Shown piece after piece: positions 1 through 11,450 of a stretch of 64,000 bases of DNA (its first letter is position 1; each line of letters begins with the position of its first letter). The notes beneath the pieces were generated by a model. The model did no database searches, was not told where the DNA came from, and worked only from the letters and a program-made list of their open reading frames with translations. Both the position numbers and the translations under genes were made by a program. The stretch covers positions 558,001-622,000 of the forward strand of contig BCKL01000009.1 of NCBI GenBank assembly GCA_001600635.1, given 5' to 3'. Source of the DNA: Leucosporidium creatinivorum. Its lineage: Eukaryota; Basidiomycota; Microbotryomycetes; Leucosporidiales; Leucosporidiaceae.

Positions 1-145
1 TCGCCGGCGCGGGGAAGTGGCAAGCTCAGAGACGCTCGCCATAGCCTACAGCAAGAGATAGAAAATGAAGACTGCTTGGTTGCACTTGAGCTTGGGATAT
101 TTTTGAACAAGGGATAGTTGAAACAGGGAAGCAAGAACTCGGCGA

Positions 146-3100
146 TTAGGCGAAGGGGTTGACGGCGCTGCGAGCGGAGAAAGCAGAGTTAGCAGGCTTC
201 GCTATCAGGGCAAGGCGAGAGTAGACTCACAGAATCTTGATCACCGGTGGCGACTTGGTGAGGTCGGCCTGCAGAAGAGGATGCGGTCAGCTTTCGGTTC
301 TCGACCATGGCTTCTCGGCGAGAGCAGACTTACAGTGACGATGACTGGGACCGTCTGCAGCTCGCGCACATGCTGAATAGAGTGTCCGTCCTTCTCCTCG
401 AGCTCCTCAAACTTGGGTGGGGTGGTCTGCGTTGAGAAGAAGGTCAGGTCTCGGCGCTGCTTCAGCGAAGGGCGAGCGCAACTCACATCTCTAGACTTGA
501 CATGCTGCGCCGTCATCTTGACCTCGCTCTTCTTCTTGGTAGCGTCCTCGTCGTCCTCATCATCGTCGAAGAGGGCGCTCTCGGCGTTGGCGTCGCCGCT
601 GGTCGACTCCATCATGCGGGCGTGGTGCTCGGCGTGGTGGCGCACGCGTTGGAGGTGAGCATCGTTGTTGGTCTCGGCGAGCCAGCGGAGGACGTCGACA
701 CCCTTCTTCCAGTAGATCGAGAGCGAGTTGGTCGGCTCGTCGTAGACGGTGTTCTGCGCCGACATGAAGGGTTAGCAGAGTTCGCAGAGAGCGCGAAACT
801 CGTCCGAACTCACCTCGGTAGGCATCTGGTCGACGTGGACGCCTGTACGACAACGTAAGCGGGTCAGCTTCGTCTCTTCGCCGAGTCGACGCCGAAACTC
901 ACGCTTCTCGATGGCAAACTCAGGGATCATGACGTCGAACGCTTGGTCGAGCACACCGATAACGGTGGCAGGTCTGACTACGGGTCCGTAGCGCTGAGTG
1001 AGGTCGGCGATGAGGACGCAGAGGAAGAGGTGCGCCGACTGCTCCTGGGCGAGGCGAGCGGCGTCCTTCTTGATGTTGCACGTCTGCGCGACCTTGGAGA
1101 CGGCCTCGGTGTCGAGAGTGAACTTGGAGTCTTGAGCTATGGGTGCAGAATGTCAGAAACAAGCGAAATAGAGTACTCAGCGAGGGAGCGACTCACTGCC
1201 GAGAAGGACGGCCTCGAGCTGGCGATGGACCATGATGTCGGCGTAGCGACGAATGGGTGAAGTGAAGTGCGTGTAGAGAGGGAGGTTGAGTGCGTAGTGG
1301 TGGTACTTGGCGATGTCGAGCATGCCGGTGCAGAAGTACTTGGCTCGCTGCATCGACTTGGTACCTGCGAGTGGAGCGAAGGGTCAGCGCCGAGCTCTCA
1401 AAAGCGAGCGGACAGCAGCTTACTGAGGTGCTGTAGAGCGAAACGAGCATTCTGGTCGGTAACTTCCGAAAACGACTGCATGAGAGCGCCTGCGCTGCTG
1501 CCGTCGAGGTTGATGTCGAGTCGCTTCATTCGGTCGAGGAAGGCGTCCTGTACGGGGAGTCGTTCAGCGCTGCTACTCCTCAGGCTCGTAGACAGTGAAA
1601 CTCACCAAGCGACGGTCGATTGGTGGCTCGTGGCGACGAAGGAGAGCCTGGTCGGGCAAGCCAGCTGCGATCTTGCCTGCGACGGAGATGTTGGCGAGGA
1701 GCATGAACTCCTCGATGAGCTCGTTGGCCTCCTTGCGAACGAAGCTGGAAGCGTCCTCAGGGTAGCCTTGCTCGTCGAGAGTGAACCCGACTTTGACGTT
1801 GTCGATCCGAAGGGCGCCGTTGTCGAAACGGCGCTTGCGGAGGTGGCGAGCCAGCGACTGCGATGCGAGCGAGGTCAGCGATATCCAGAGGCGAGGAGTA
1901 GCTGAGACGACTTACAGCGAGCATGTTGATGTCGCCCTCGACTCCAGTGCAATCCTCGTGCTGACCCTCAATCTTGTGGTCGGGGAGAGGACGGCCCTCG
2001 ATGACCTCCTGCGCGTCGCTGTAGGCGAGCTTGACGGACGAGCTGTACGGCGCAGGGCTCAGCTTCGATCTCGAGTGCGAAAGGAAAGAAGATCGACTCA
2101 CTTGATTAGGGACTTGCCAAACCAAGTCGAGACGACCTTGCCCTCGGCGGTCATGGTGAACACGACACTGAAGGTAAGCTTGTCCTGGCCGGGCGTGAGA
2201 CTGCAGAGTGTCTCGCTAAGAATCTGCGGCAGCATCGGCACCGCACGCTGGACGAGGTAGACGGTCGTCGCCCTCTTGCGAGCCTCGCGGTCGAGGGGCG
2301 TGTTGGGCTTGACGAAGTGGGTGACGTCTGCGATGTGGACTCCGACTTCGAAGGTGCCGTCCTCGTTGGCGACGACGTGCAGAGCGTCGTCCAAGTCGCG
2401 AGCGGTCTCTGGGTCGATGGTGAAGACTCGGTTGGCGCGGAAGTCTCGGCGGACGGCCTCGTTGGTCTCGCCTGTGGGATAGAGCGGTTAGCGATGCAAG
2501 GAGAAGATAGGAAGGGGGACAGCTCACGCTCGGGAATGGACCAAGGCGTAGGAGGAAGGCACTTGACGACGGCCTCGGAGAAGTCTGTTGCACAGAGGCG
2601 AGGGGATCAGCGACCGCGCGCCTCGTCGTGCTTGCGAGCGAGGACTAACCTTCACTCGAGAAGTTGCAGTCCTTCAGCAGAGCGTTTGTCTCGGTCTCAA
2701 TGTCGCCGATAGGTCCGAGCTCCTCGACGAGAGTGCCGAAGGGGTGCAGCGAGGTGATCGGCCAGCGCTTGATGCAGGCGACGAAGAGGCGATCCGAGTA
2801 CTTGTCGGGGCGGTCGATGAAGTCTTGAGGAGCTTGCTCGGTGGCTGTTGGGGCGGAGAGGCGTGAAAGAGTCAGCGCCGACTCGGACGACGAGCGAGAT
2901 GGGAGGCGAGCATTGAGCAACTCACGAATGGCGATCAGGGGCACCCTCTTATCCGTCGGTCTGAACCAAATGATCTTGGGCGCGGGCTGACCGCTCCTCT
3001 GCTGCTCCTCCCTCCTGAGGTCGACACCCTCCCGCTCCCTTCTCTCGGCGTCCTGCTTCTGCTGCGTAGCGGCGCTGGAAGGCCTCAACACTCCAAGCAT

Positions 3101-5498
3101 GCCACTGAAGAGCTGTCCAGGAGCACGCTCGACGACGGCGACGACGTGGCCGGCGAACTGAGGCTTCTGGTCGTCGTTGACCTCCTCGTCCTCGAAGAGA
3201 AGGAGGCCTTGGCCCTCGACCTCGACGTCGTCCTTCTTCTTGTCCTGCTTGCGGAGGTCGCGAGTGGCGCGAGGGTCGTAGGAAGCCGACTCCTCCTTTT
3301 TGCGCTTCTTCTCCTCCTTGTCCTTCTTGGTTCCCCAGACCTCGTCGACCTGTGGGCGAGTGAGTCAGCGGAGGCTCGTCGGCAGTGATGCAGGTGCGAA
3401 CTCACGTCGAGAAGCTCGACAGCGACGATATCGCCCTCGAGAGCACGGTTGCGATCCTTGGAGCCTGCGAAGACGAACGCCGAGAGATCAGCAAGCGACT
3501 CCTCGAGAGAAGAAAGGCTCTTCGACTACTCACCGCAGATGTAGATGTCGGCGTCGAGGACGTCGGTAGCGACATAGGCGTCCGAGCGGTTCCTCTTGTT
3601 CTACGAGCGAGAGGGGAGCCGAGTCAGCGATCGTTCGCGCCCGACGAAAGCGAACGGTACTCACGACCCTCAACACTCCAATAACGAGCTTGTTGGCGCT
3701 CAACAGCGGCGGGATACTCGCCTGAGGAAGGTACGGCGCGAACAAGCTCTTGCGCTGCTGCTGCTGACCTCCCTGGCCGGGCTGGGGGAGACCTCCGCCG
3801 TAGCCGGCCATGGCGAGTTGACCTGGTCCTCCGCCGAGAGTCGACATGCCGAACGAGGGGACGCGAGAGTGGCCCGAGGAGGCGCGGTAGGCGGCGAGTT
3901 GTTGAAGATGCGATTGAGCTTCGGCGAGGTTGGCTTGGACGCCTTGGTCTGTAGCGTAACGAGGCGAGGTCAGCGTGGCGCTTCTCGCTCGACGAAGGAG
4001 ACAAAAACTCACTCATCGCCTGCCATCCTCCAAGACTACTCATGCTCCCACTCGTCCTCCTCTGATGCCCCCTCCTCTGCCCTCCAAACCCACCATCATC
4101 GTTCCCGAACCCTCCTCCTCCCGCACCAGCGAGCTCCGCCTCAGCCTGCACCGAAGGCGGCGGGAATTGAAACCCTCCTCCTCCCTGCTGCTGCTGCTGT
4201 TGCTGCTGGTTCTGCTGGCTTCCCGAGCCAAACGAGAAGCTCCCTCCCGCTCCGCCGAAGCCGCCTCCGTTGGCGGTGGCCTTCTGCGCAACGTTGACGG
4301 AATGCCTCCGACCGTGGCCCTTGGGGAGCTGTCCGCCGCCGGTGGGAGGAGCGACAAAGTTGCCCATCCCGCCTTGGCCGAACGAGCCCATCGTGCCTCC
4401 TCCGACATGCTGCTGCGACTGTCCACGACGATGTTGGCCGTGTTGTCCGCCGCGAGGGGCGTCGGTAGGCTGCTGAGGAGAAGAGGTGGCTTGACCGCCG
4501 GCTTGCATGTCACCGAAGCGAGCGAGGAGGTTTTCCTGCTGGATGCGGAGGTTGGCGAGTTGTTGCTGAATGGCGAGCTGCTCGGCCATGAGCTCCGCGG
4601 CGTCGGTTCCTCCGGGTGCGGCTCCTCCAGCTCCTCCAGCTCCGAACCTCGGCGATCCTCCCGCCGCTCCAGCAGCAAACGCTCCCAGTCCCGCCATCTG
4701 CTGCATCTGGAACTGCTGCTGCTGCTGCAGCTGGAACAAATGCTGCTGCTGCTGCAACGAAGCCTGCGTCTGAGGAAACGCGAACGCCCGCTGGTTGAGG
4801 CCCGCTACGCCGCCAAAGCCAGGAATCTCCTCTGGAAGCTCGCCAGGAGCGACCATGCCGCCGTCGAATTGCTGGCGGAAGCCTCCGATGGGAGGCGAGC
4901 GAGGCATGCCCGTCATGAGGTCGAAGTGCGAGGCCGTGGGAGTGATGAGCCCCTCGTCCATCATGTCGTGGATGGGTCCGAGGGTGCCGGGTTGGAAGCC
5001 GCCGGCGTTGGGATTGAGAGTCGAGTGAGGGGAGGGAGCCGAGGGAGGAGGAGCGTTGATGGAGGGTACGGCGCCCGAGGAGCTGTTCTTGCGGTGCGCA
5101 GACGAGTTGCGCTGGCGAGAGGGCGAAGAGGAAGGGTTGGAGGAAGCGGGAGAGTCCATCGAGCCAGCGGTAGGCGAGTCCTTGAGCTCCGAGATGATGT
5201 TCTTGAGGTTGGCGAGGCCCTCGCTGCCGGTAGGAGGCGTCGTAGGCTCCTTCTTGCCGCTCTGTCCTCCAGCGCTGCCTCGGCGTCCTCCTCCTCCTCC
5301 TCCGCGACCCGAGGCTTTGCGCTGGTGACTGCCCTGCTTGGGAGCAGCGCCTTCAGCGGCCTTGGGAGGGGTAGTCTCCTTCTTCTCGGTCTTGGGCGAG
5401 TCCTTGCTGCCCTTGGACGAGGAGGAGCGACGTCCTTGAGTAGGTGTCTTCTTGGCCTCCGTCGGCGCCGTGGTGGGCGGCGGAGGGGTGGACGACAT
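146..5498 (-). CDS. SSD1: SSD1-type RNB-domain RNA-binding protein
   Basis: Multi-exon gene. It starts [10 protein letters not shown] and ends with the spliced C-terminus ...[14 protein letters not shown], a tail resembling the 'SPPVI...NPFA' end I recall for Ssd1. The first ~480 residues are low complexity: Ser/Pro/Lys-rich, then Gln-rich and Gly-rich blocks (about 3.98-5.50 kb), matching the disordered, prion-like N-terminus of the family. The cold-shock-like part contains '[16 protein letters not shown]' (near 2.95 kb). The RNB domain reads '[17 protein letters not shown]' (near 2.4 kb) and continues through '[10 protein letters not shown]' and '[21 protein letters not shown]'. In yeast Ssd1 binds mRNAs, represses translation and acts in cell-wall integrity and polarity. 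Introns (about 55-110 nt) are in phase throughout. Here all four Asp of the RNB metal site appear to be kept, unlike the reported state of budding-yeast Ssd1. Identity is firm; exact exon borders are not. Confidence 0.88.
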
Positions 5499-8216
5499 GG
5501 TCGTTAGTCGTTACGAGAGTTTCTGCAGGGGGAGGAGAGGGAGTCAGTACTCGTCTCTTGCACGGTCGCAGGCATCGTTGTGGCTGTCAGCGTTACTCCT
5601 TCTTCAACACGGAGGCGCTCCCCTCCTCGAGCGAGAGGGAAGTCACCTCCGAGCAAAGTCGTGTATGCTGCGAGCTTCTTCAAGTGGAGGAGCAGCGTCG
5701 TCGACGGCGGTATCACCTTCGGCACGTGCCGACTCCCTCGCGGCGAGCGAGTAGAGCCGACGCACAATGAAGAGAGACTGCTCGTCGTCCGCCTTTCCTG
5801 AGAGGTGACGAGGCTGGGCAACGAAGCGTCTCGCGGAGACCCGAGCCTAGTAGCATTCTCCGTGGAAGAGCCAAGCCGCCCGAAATCGCCATTGAGCTGC
5901 TTCCCGCCCGCCAAACGCGGCGCCGAAGCGAGCACCGAGCCTCCGAGCTGTGCACGACGACGAAAGAGTGCGGATGGCTCCAGCAAGCGATGCAGTCACG
6001 AGCGCGTACAACTCACGCCAATCGAGTACATCAGCTCCAGCCGCCTCCCCAAGGGGACGTAATTCTGATGAGATCGATGAGATAGGTGGTCGGCCGCACT
6101 CGCGCTCATTCGGGCTTCTCGATGAGCCACCACTACATGCGAGCGCAAGCAGCGAGAATTAGCCGCAGGTGGAAAACGCCACGCTCCCCGCCGCCAGCGG
6201 CAGCGAAAGATGGACGGCGAAGGCACTCAGCGCTCAGACTCGTTCACTTCGTTCTGAAGACCTGGGCCCTCGGCGAACTCTAACGAAGGGAACCCGCAAC
6301 CCAAGTGTAGCAAGCAGCCTCACTCTAGCGCGAGAGTAAAGCAAGCCTGCGCGCGAGGCTTGCGCCTGCTCCGCTGCCTCATGACCCGCCGACCGCCAAG
6401 CCGAGCGAGGTCGAGCCGACTGGTGCAGAGCTTGCGGCGACAGACGGCAGTGGTCTGAAAAGCTGTGAGCGAGTGTACAAACGCTGTCCTCTTTGCTCCC
6501 TTCTGAGAAGCAGAGAGAGGCAGCGAAGGTATCTCGGCGACTCGCTCTCAGGCAGCCATCGGCCGCTTTCCGCTTACGACAGTGCCGACGAAGCGTGGAG
6601 GCAGAACCTTCAGCAAGCAGCTCCACCCTCACTCTGAGGGTGATAGCATACCCGCAGACGAGCGAGCACCAACACCTCGGCTTGACCCGCCCTCCGCCAC
6701 CGCCTCCGCCGAGGCGGGCGCTGCTCGGCCCTGCAATGAAAGTGACAATTAGCAAGACAAGAGCGAGCGTCTCAAGTTCCCGATTCACGCCGCTCTCTCC
6801 GCCGCCATCGGCAGCGAAGAGCGCCAGCGAAACAGGGATCTCGGCGCCCGCTCGACCTCGGCAACCGGTGCTCGTCCCCGTCCGCTTGACCAGGGGATCG
6901 TCCAAAGCTAGCGAATAGTCACACTTCCATGCCGAAAGCATGGCCCACCCGCAGCCCAGCGAGCCCGCCAATGCACTCCCGCCGAGCCGTGCGCAAACGG
7001 CTGCAGCTCTGCATCGACTACCCGACGGGTCGAGGACGTGCAGTGTCAAATCGGAACACGCCCAACGGAAAGGACGAGAGCTACACCACCTGCTCTGCGA
7101 AGAGGAAGCGCCACTCCCGAGACCGCGAGCGAGCGTCCGTGTCCGACCTGACCACCTTCTCGATGGCAGCAACGCTGCCCCGACAAGAGAGAGCTCGGGA
7201 AAGCCAACGATGAGGCTCGCCCACCGCTCCACCGAGCAGCAGGACCAGCTGCTCCATCGCCCATCGCGAACGCTCCCTCCCCTGCTGCTCTCCCGCTGCT
7301 CGCTGCCCTCCAAGACCCCTGCATCAACTATGGTCTCGGACTCGGACTAGTACGAGCACACCGCACCTCTCTGCAGAGGTGAAGCATACCCGAACTCGGA
7401 GCAGCTCGATCCCCAGCATAACGACTGATGCGTCGTCGCGTCAGCTCTAGCTAGCGTTCTCCTGCTCCTGCTTGCTCTTCTCTGCCAGCCTTGTCCCGCC
7501 CACAGCCAGCGAGAATCGACGAGCAATGGAGTGAAGACTCACCTGTCTGTATCCGAGTCTGATCGAGAGAGAGGGAAGGAGGGAGAAGCTGACTAGCTAG
7601 CGAGGGAGCGACGAGCGGTGCGTGTGTAGGCGGAAGGGTGCTGCGTGTGTTGCTGTGGGTGGTGTGGGTCGAGTCGGAGGGAAAGGGGGAGCTGTAGGTC
7701 GATAGTCCAGCGAATTAGCTCTTGCGCCCAAGTAAAGAAAAGGAAGGAGAAAGGGAGTCGCTGGCTGGACGAGAGCGGTGGGGGAGGGGGAGGGGGAGGG
7801 GGAGGGGGAGGGGTGACGTCGAGGAGGGTCTGTGCTCCGGGTTGGGAGGGGATGTAGGACGGTAGGGCGTAGAGAGGGAAAGGGAGGGAGAGCTGGCAGA
7901 GAGTGAACTCACCGAGAAGCTGTAACCTTGTAGAATCGAAAGCGATGAGACCGAGTCGAGTCGTTAGAGTATCGAGAGAGAGCGAGTGGCTGAGACGGGA
8001 GAAGAGGGAAGAGGGAAGCTGTTGAGCTGTAGTACTGTAGCCCTTGTGTAGGCTGTGCTGTGTTGAAGGGTGCTGAAGAGCTGTAGGTCGACACGAAGAG
8101 GTCGAAAGCTGCTAAAGTGGCTAAGTCCCGACCCTGTTCACTCTGGCACCCACCCCCGCGCTTTCTCTCCCTTCAACGAATCAGCATCTCAACTCTCGAC
8201 TCGACTACAGCAACAG
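5499..8216. promoter_or_regulatory. Divergent leader/promoter region of SSD1 and the 2OG oxygenase gene
   Basis: No convincing coding gene in 2.7 kb. On the minus strand an acceptor-like CCCCTGCAG lies about 30 nt before the SSD1 ATG (near 5535). Donor-like GTGAGT sites lie near 6013, 7548 and 7910, so SSD1 probably has one or more introns in a long 5' leader; which donor is used cannot be told from sequence. A G-rich repeat lies at 7781-7813. Several open frames up to 359 codons occur but lack family features or splice logic and look like chance in GC-rich DNA. Confidence 0.5.
7781..7813 (+). repeat. (GGGGGA)n G-rich microsatellite, possible G-quadruplex
   Basis: Six consecutive runs of 4-5 G separated by single A. 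This exceeds the usual four-run criterion for an intramolecular G-quadruplex on the plus strand. The same tract would be C-rich in any SSD1 transcript that includes it. It sits between two donor-like sites of the putative SSD1 leader. Confidence 0.8.
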
Positions 8217-10375
8217 ATGGGCAAGCTCGGCAAGAACCTCAAACGAAGGAAATTGGAACAGCAGGCTCAGCAAGCCAAACTCACTCCACTACACGACCAT
8301 GACCTCTCGGACGAGGAGGAGGAGGGAGACTTGGACTTTTTGGGCGGCCTCATCTCTCCTTCTCAACTACAGACTACTGTACACACTCTCCAGGTAGGTT
8401 ATTTCAACTCTTTTAATACCCCTGCTTCTGCTCTCCAAGGCTGTAGAGGTATAGCCAGAAAGATCCTCATCTCCCCCTTCTCTTCACCGAACAGACTCTG
8501 AACCGCCACACGGATCTATTGTCCAACAAGCACGACTTGAAATCACTCAGGGGAGCTGTATTCGATTTTCAACGCTTGAACGCAGAGTTGTCCGGTACAG
8601 GTCAGTCTATCGCATCGTCCTTCGCGTCTCTTCCCCGGCCGCTGATCCTCTCTCTGCACCTCACTCACACGCACACCCACTCGGCTATACTACTACTACT
8701 ACCACAAAGGCACCTCCCTCCCCTCGCGCATCTCCTCGGCCCTCTCCTCCTCCCGCCACCTCGACGCCCTCGTCCTCCTCTCCGAGCTCCGTCTGCGCCA
8801 ACAGCAACCCAAACTCGGCGCCCTCCAACGCTGGGTTAGGGACTGCGATGCTGCTTCTCGTTCGGATGGGAGCTTTGGAGATGAGATGGTATTGAAGGTG
8901 TTGGATGCGGTGCTGAGGTGCACGAATGGCGAGCCCGGGGAGGGAGAGGAAGAAGGGTTGAAAGGGGGAAAGGGCACGGTGGTCAGGCAGGAGGAGTGGT
9001 ATGTGAGAGCCAAGGGGGAGGAGGAGGAGGATGTATGGAAGGAAATTCAGGAGGGCAGCTTCCCCAGTTCGTCCCCTCTCTCCCAGCTCTCTCCTCCCCG
9101 GCGCTCGGCGCAAGCTAAACCTCTCCCTCTCTACCATCACAGACCCAGCACAGCGCCCCACCCTCGCATCCCACTTCACCCTCCTCCAAACCACTCCGGG
9201 GCCCGACCGTCTCCCGCCGAACCTGCACCCCGCCCTCCTCTTCTCCTCCGCTCCTGGCACCATCCCTCTCTCTCCCCACCCCCCCTCCACCCCCGTCACG
9301 AGGGTACAAGTCCCGCACGTCCCCGGCGCTTTCATGCTCACTAATGTGCTCAGTCAGGAGGAATGTAGGAGTATCTTGGCCCATGCCGAGAGCGTGGGGT
9401 TCAAACCGGATCAGCCGGTCGGGGATGAGGGAGTGAGCGTCCTGGCGCATGTGAGTTGCAGTTGTCTCTCTGTCTTTTTTCTTCTACCCCTTCTCTCTTC
9501 AACTCTTCAAATCACCGGTGAACCAGCTCGCTGACGCTCGCCCTCCCTCGTAGAACCTCTACTGGCTCGCGGACCGAACTTTCCTCGACACCTTCTGCTC
9601 CCGCTTCTTGCACCTCTGTCCTCAGGTCATTGATGGTGGAGCGGTGACGGGCATCAATGCGAGGTTCAGGGGTGCGCTGAACGCCCAGGCGAGGAGAGTA
9701 GAAAGCAAGCGCCGAGCTGACTCGACCTCAAACTTTTCTCTGCATTAACAGTCTACCGCTACGTCCCCGGCGCCATCTATCGTCCTCATATCGACGGCGC
9801 GTGGCCTGCTAGTGGTGTGGACCCTGTGACGGTGCGTTGGACCTCTTGTCTCCCTGCTTTCCCTTCGCGGCTGGCCGGCGACGAGAGGACGACGAGCTAA
9901 CCTGTCGATTTGCTTTGGCTCGCACAACAGGGCGAATACCTCTACGACTCGTCCCCTCCTACAGCACCCCAATGGTCCCGCCTGACCTTCCTCGTTCGTC
10001 CTTTTCCTTTTCCCCCTCCCCTCGTCCTTTCTCCTCCCTCGCTAACCTCTCCTTCTCCTTCTCCCTCTTCGCTACCTCCTCCCCCAGATCTACCTCAACG
10101 ACTCCTTCACCAACGGCTGCACGACCTTCTTCCTCCCCTCCTCGCGCCCCTCGTCGCTCAACGCCTTCCCCATCAAGCCGACCACAGGCTGCGCCCTCGT
10201 CTTCCCCCACGGCGACTCTCAAGGCTCTCTCTTGCATGAGGGCTCCCCCGTGGGAGAGGGAGGAGCGAAATATGTCATTAGGACGGAGGTGCTGTATCGC
10301 ACTGGAGGGGCGGAGAGGGTGGGCACGGGCGTTGGGGCCAAGGAGGGGGTCAAGGATGAGGGGGTGGAGGTTTGA
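8217..10375 (+). CDS. 2OG-Fe(II) oxygenase (prolyl-4-hydroxylase-like) family protein
   Basis: About 500-560 residues from seven or so exons. The start MGKLGKNLKRRKLEQQ is a basic, NLS-like segment followed by an acidic patch (SDEEEEGDLDFLGG). The middle is helical and unassigned. The C-terminal half is a P4Hc-type double-stranded beta helix: 'VPHVPGAFMLTNVLSQEECRSIL' opens the domain, 'YRYVPGAIYRPHIDGAW' gives the HxD iron ligands, and 'GDSQGSLLHEGSPV...YVIRTEVLY' gives the distal His and the Arg that binds 2-oxoglutarate. Introns are supported at about 8395-8490, 8600-8706, 9000-9087, 9450-9552, 9671-9750, 9832-9931 and 9993-10088; each restores frame (for example ...LTF L|IYLNDSF). Family enzymes hydroxylate protein or small-molecule substrates; the substrate here is unknown. 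Confidence 0.82.
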
Positions 10376-11450
10376 GTTTGAGAGAGGGTTGCAGGGAGTG
10401 GGACTGAGATATAAAATCTTGTATGTATGTATGTAAACTGCTGCCTCGCTTTCGCATTGACCGAGGCTCGAGGCTCGCTTCTCGGCGGAGAGAGAGACCT
10501 CGGCGAGAGCCTCGAGGACGAGGCGATGGACGACTGAGTACTCGCGACTGCTGGCTTGCAAACGGAAGCCGAGAAATTCCATCGTACAGCCTACGCCTGT
10601 TGATCTCGCTGTAGCTTTTCTGTACTCGAACAAGCTCGAGATGGCGGCTTGTGCCACAATGCCGTCCCGACCTGGTGCCGATTGCCCGGGTTCGAGCTCT
10701 TGGAGGGGGGTGGAGAAGCTGGTGCGGGGCTACTTGGCTACAGCAGACCCGAAAAGGCTATTTTCGAACCCCCTACAGCTGAGAATATTGACCTACAACC
10801 TTTTCAATTCGATTCTGAGCCCCCGAGCAGAGCTTTCGGCGCTCCGGCTCGGCAGCTCAGTGGCAACCCTTTGTCGCACTTGGACTCTGTTGCTGTGCTT
10901 TACCGAGCTCCAGATTGTCCTGTTGGCCCCATCAACTGGCCCTCATTTCCCCTCAAGATCACGTTGTCTGGCCCGGAGAGCTTCGCTTCGGCGTTGAGCA
11001 AAAAGGAGCCGTCTGAGCTCGGTTCTGTAGCTTTCTACGCCCTTGGAAGTCGAATACAACTTCTCATCATCTCAGGCGAAAATGTCGTGATTCCTTTGAT
11101 GTCATGCAGGCCGGGGAAACCGAACGCTGGGCAGCGGGCGGGAGACTTTGAGAGGCGACCGAGCGCCCTCAGCTGACCGCAACACGCAAGGCTTTGAGAC
11201 GCTGTAGTCCAGCGATGAGGGTGTTTGGAAGCTCGGGAGTGNGNTNNTAATGTAGCTACATATGATGGGCTGCTCTGGGCGTTGAGAACAGTGAATAGGA
11301 CCCTCTTCACCCCGAGCAATTGCTCCGACGGAGGAATCTCGTGCGAAGGCGAAAGTGGTCACGAGCTGGTGCAGAGCAGAGAGCAGTTCTTTGTTGGAGC
11401 GTTCACCTCTTGCTTTCCTACGATTCACTGCTCTCCCAAGGCGACACACC
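10376..11450. promoter_or_regulatory. Intergenic region upstream of F-box-like copy 1
   Basis: No gene seen. A (GTAT)n microsatellite lies at about 10420-10435. From about 10800 onward the sequence is homologous to 56795-57443. From roughly 11050 to the ATG the two copies are nearly identical and align without indels, including ambiguous bases and a palindrome. Such conservation outside coding DNA is better explained by recent duplication or conversion than by coding. Confidence 0.6.
11241..11261. other. Ambiguous bases next to a perfect 12-bp palindrome (copy 1)
   Basis: The pattern GNGNTNNT is followed directly by ATGTAGCTACAT (11250-11261), a perfect inverted repeat. The identical pattern of Ns and palindrome occurs at 57234-57254 in the second copy. 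The palindrome is 190 bp upstream of the F-box-like start codon. Confidence 0.9.

Noticed and set aside
3975-5507. 510-codon open frame on the plus strand
   Set aside because: Antisense shadow of the low-complexity SSD1 N-terminus; Leu/Ser/Arg runs mirror the Gln and Gly codons.
6234-7313. 359-codon open frame on the minus strand upstream of SSD1
   Set aside because: No family features; composition is what GC-rich non-coding DNA gives, with a Gly run from a C-rich tract; overlapped by other long frames on the opposite strand; lies in the SSD1 leader region.
10420-10435. (GTAT)n run
   Set aside because: Short microsatellite in a 3' flank; no further meaning seen.
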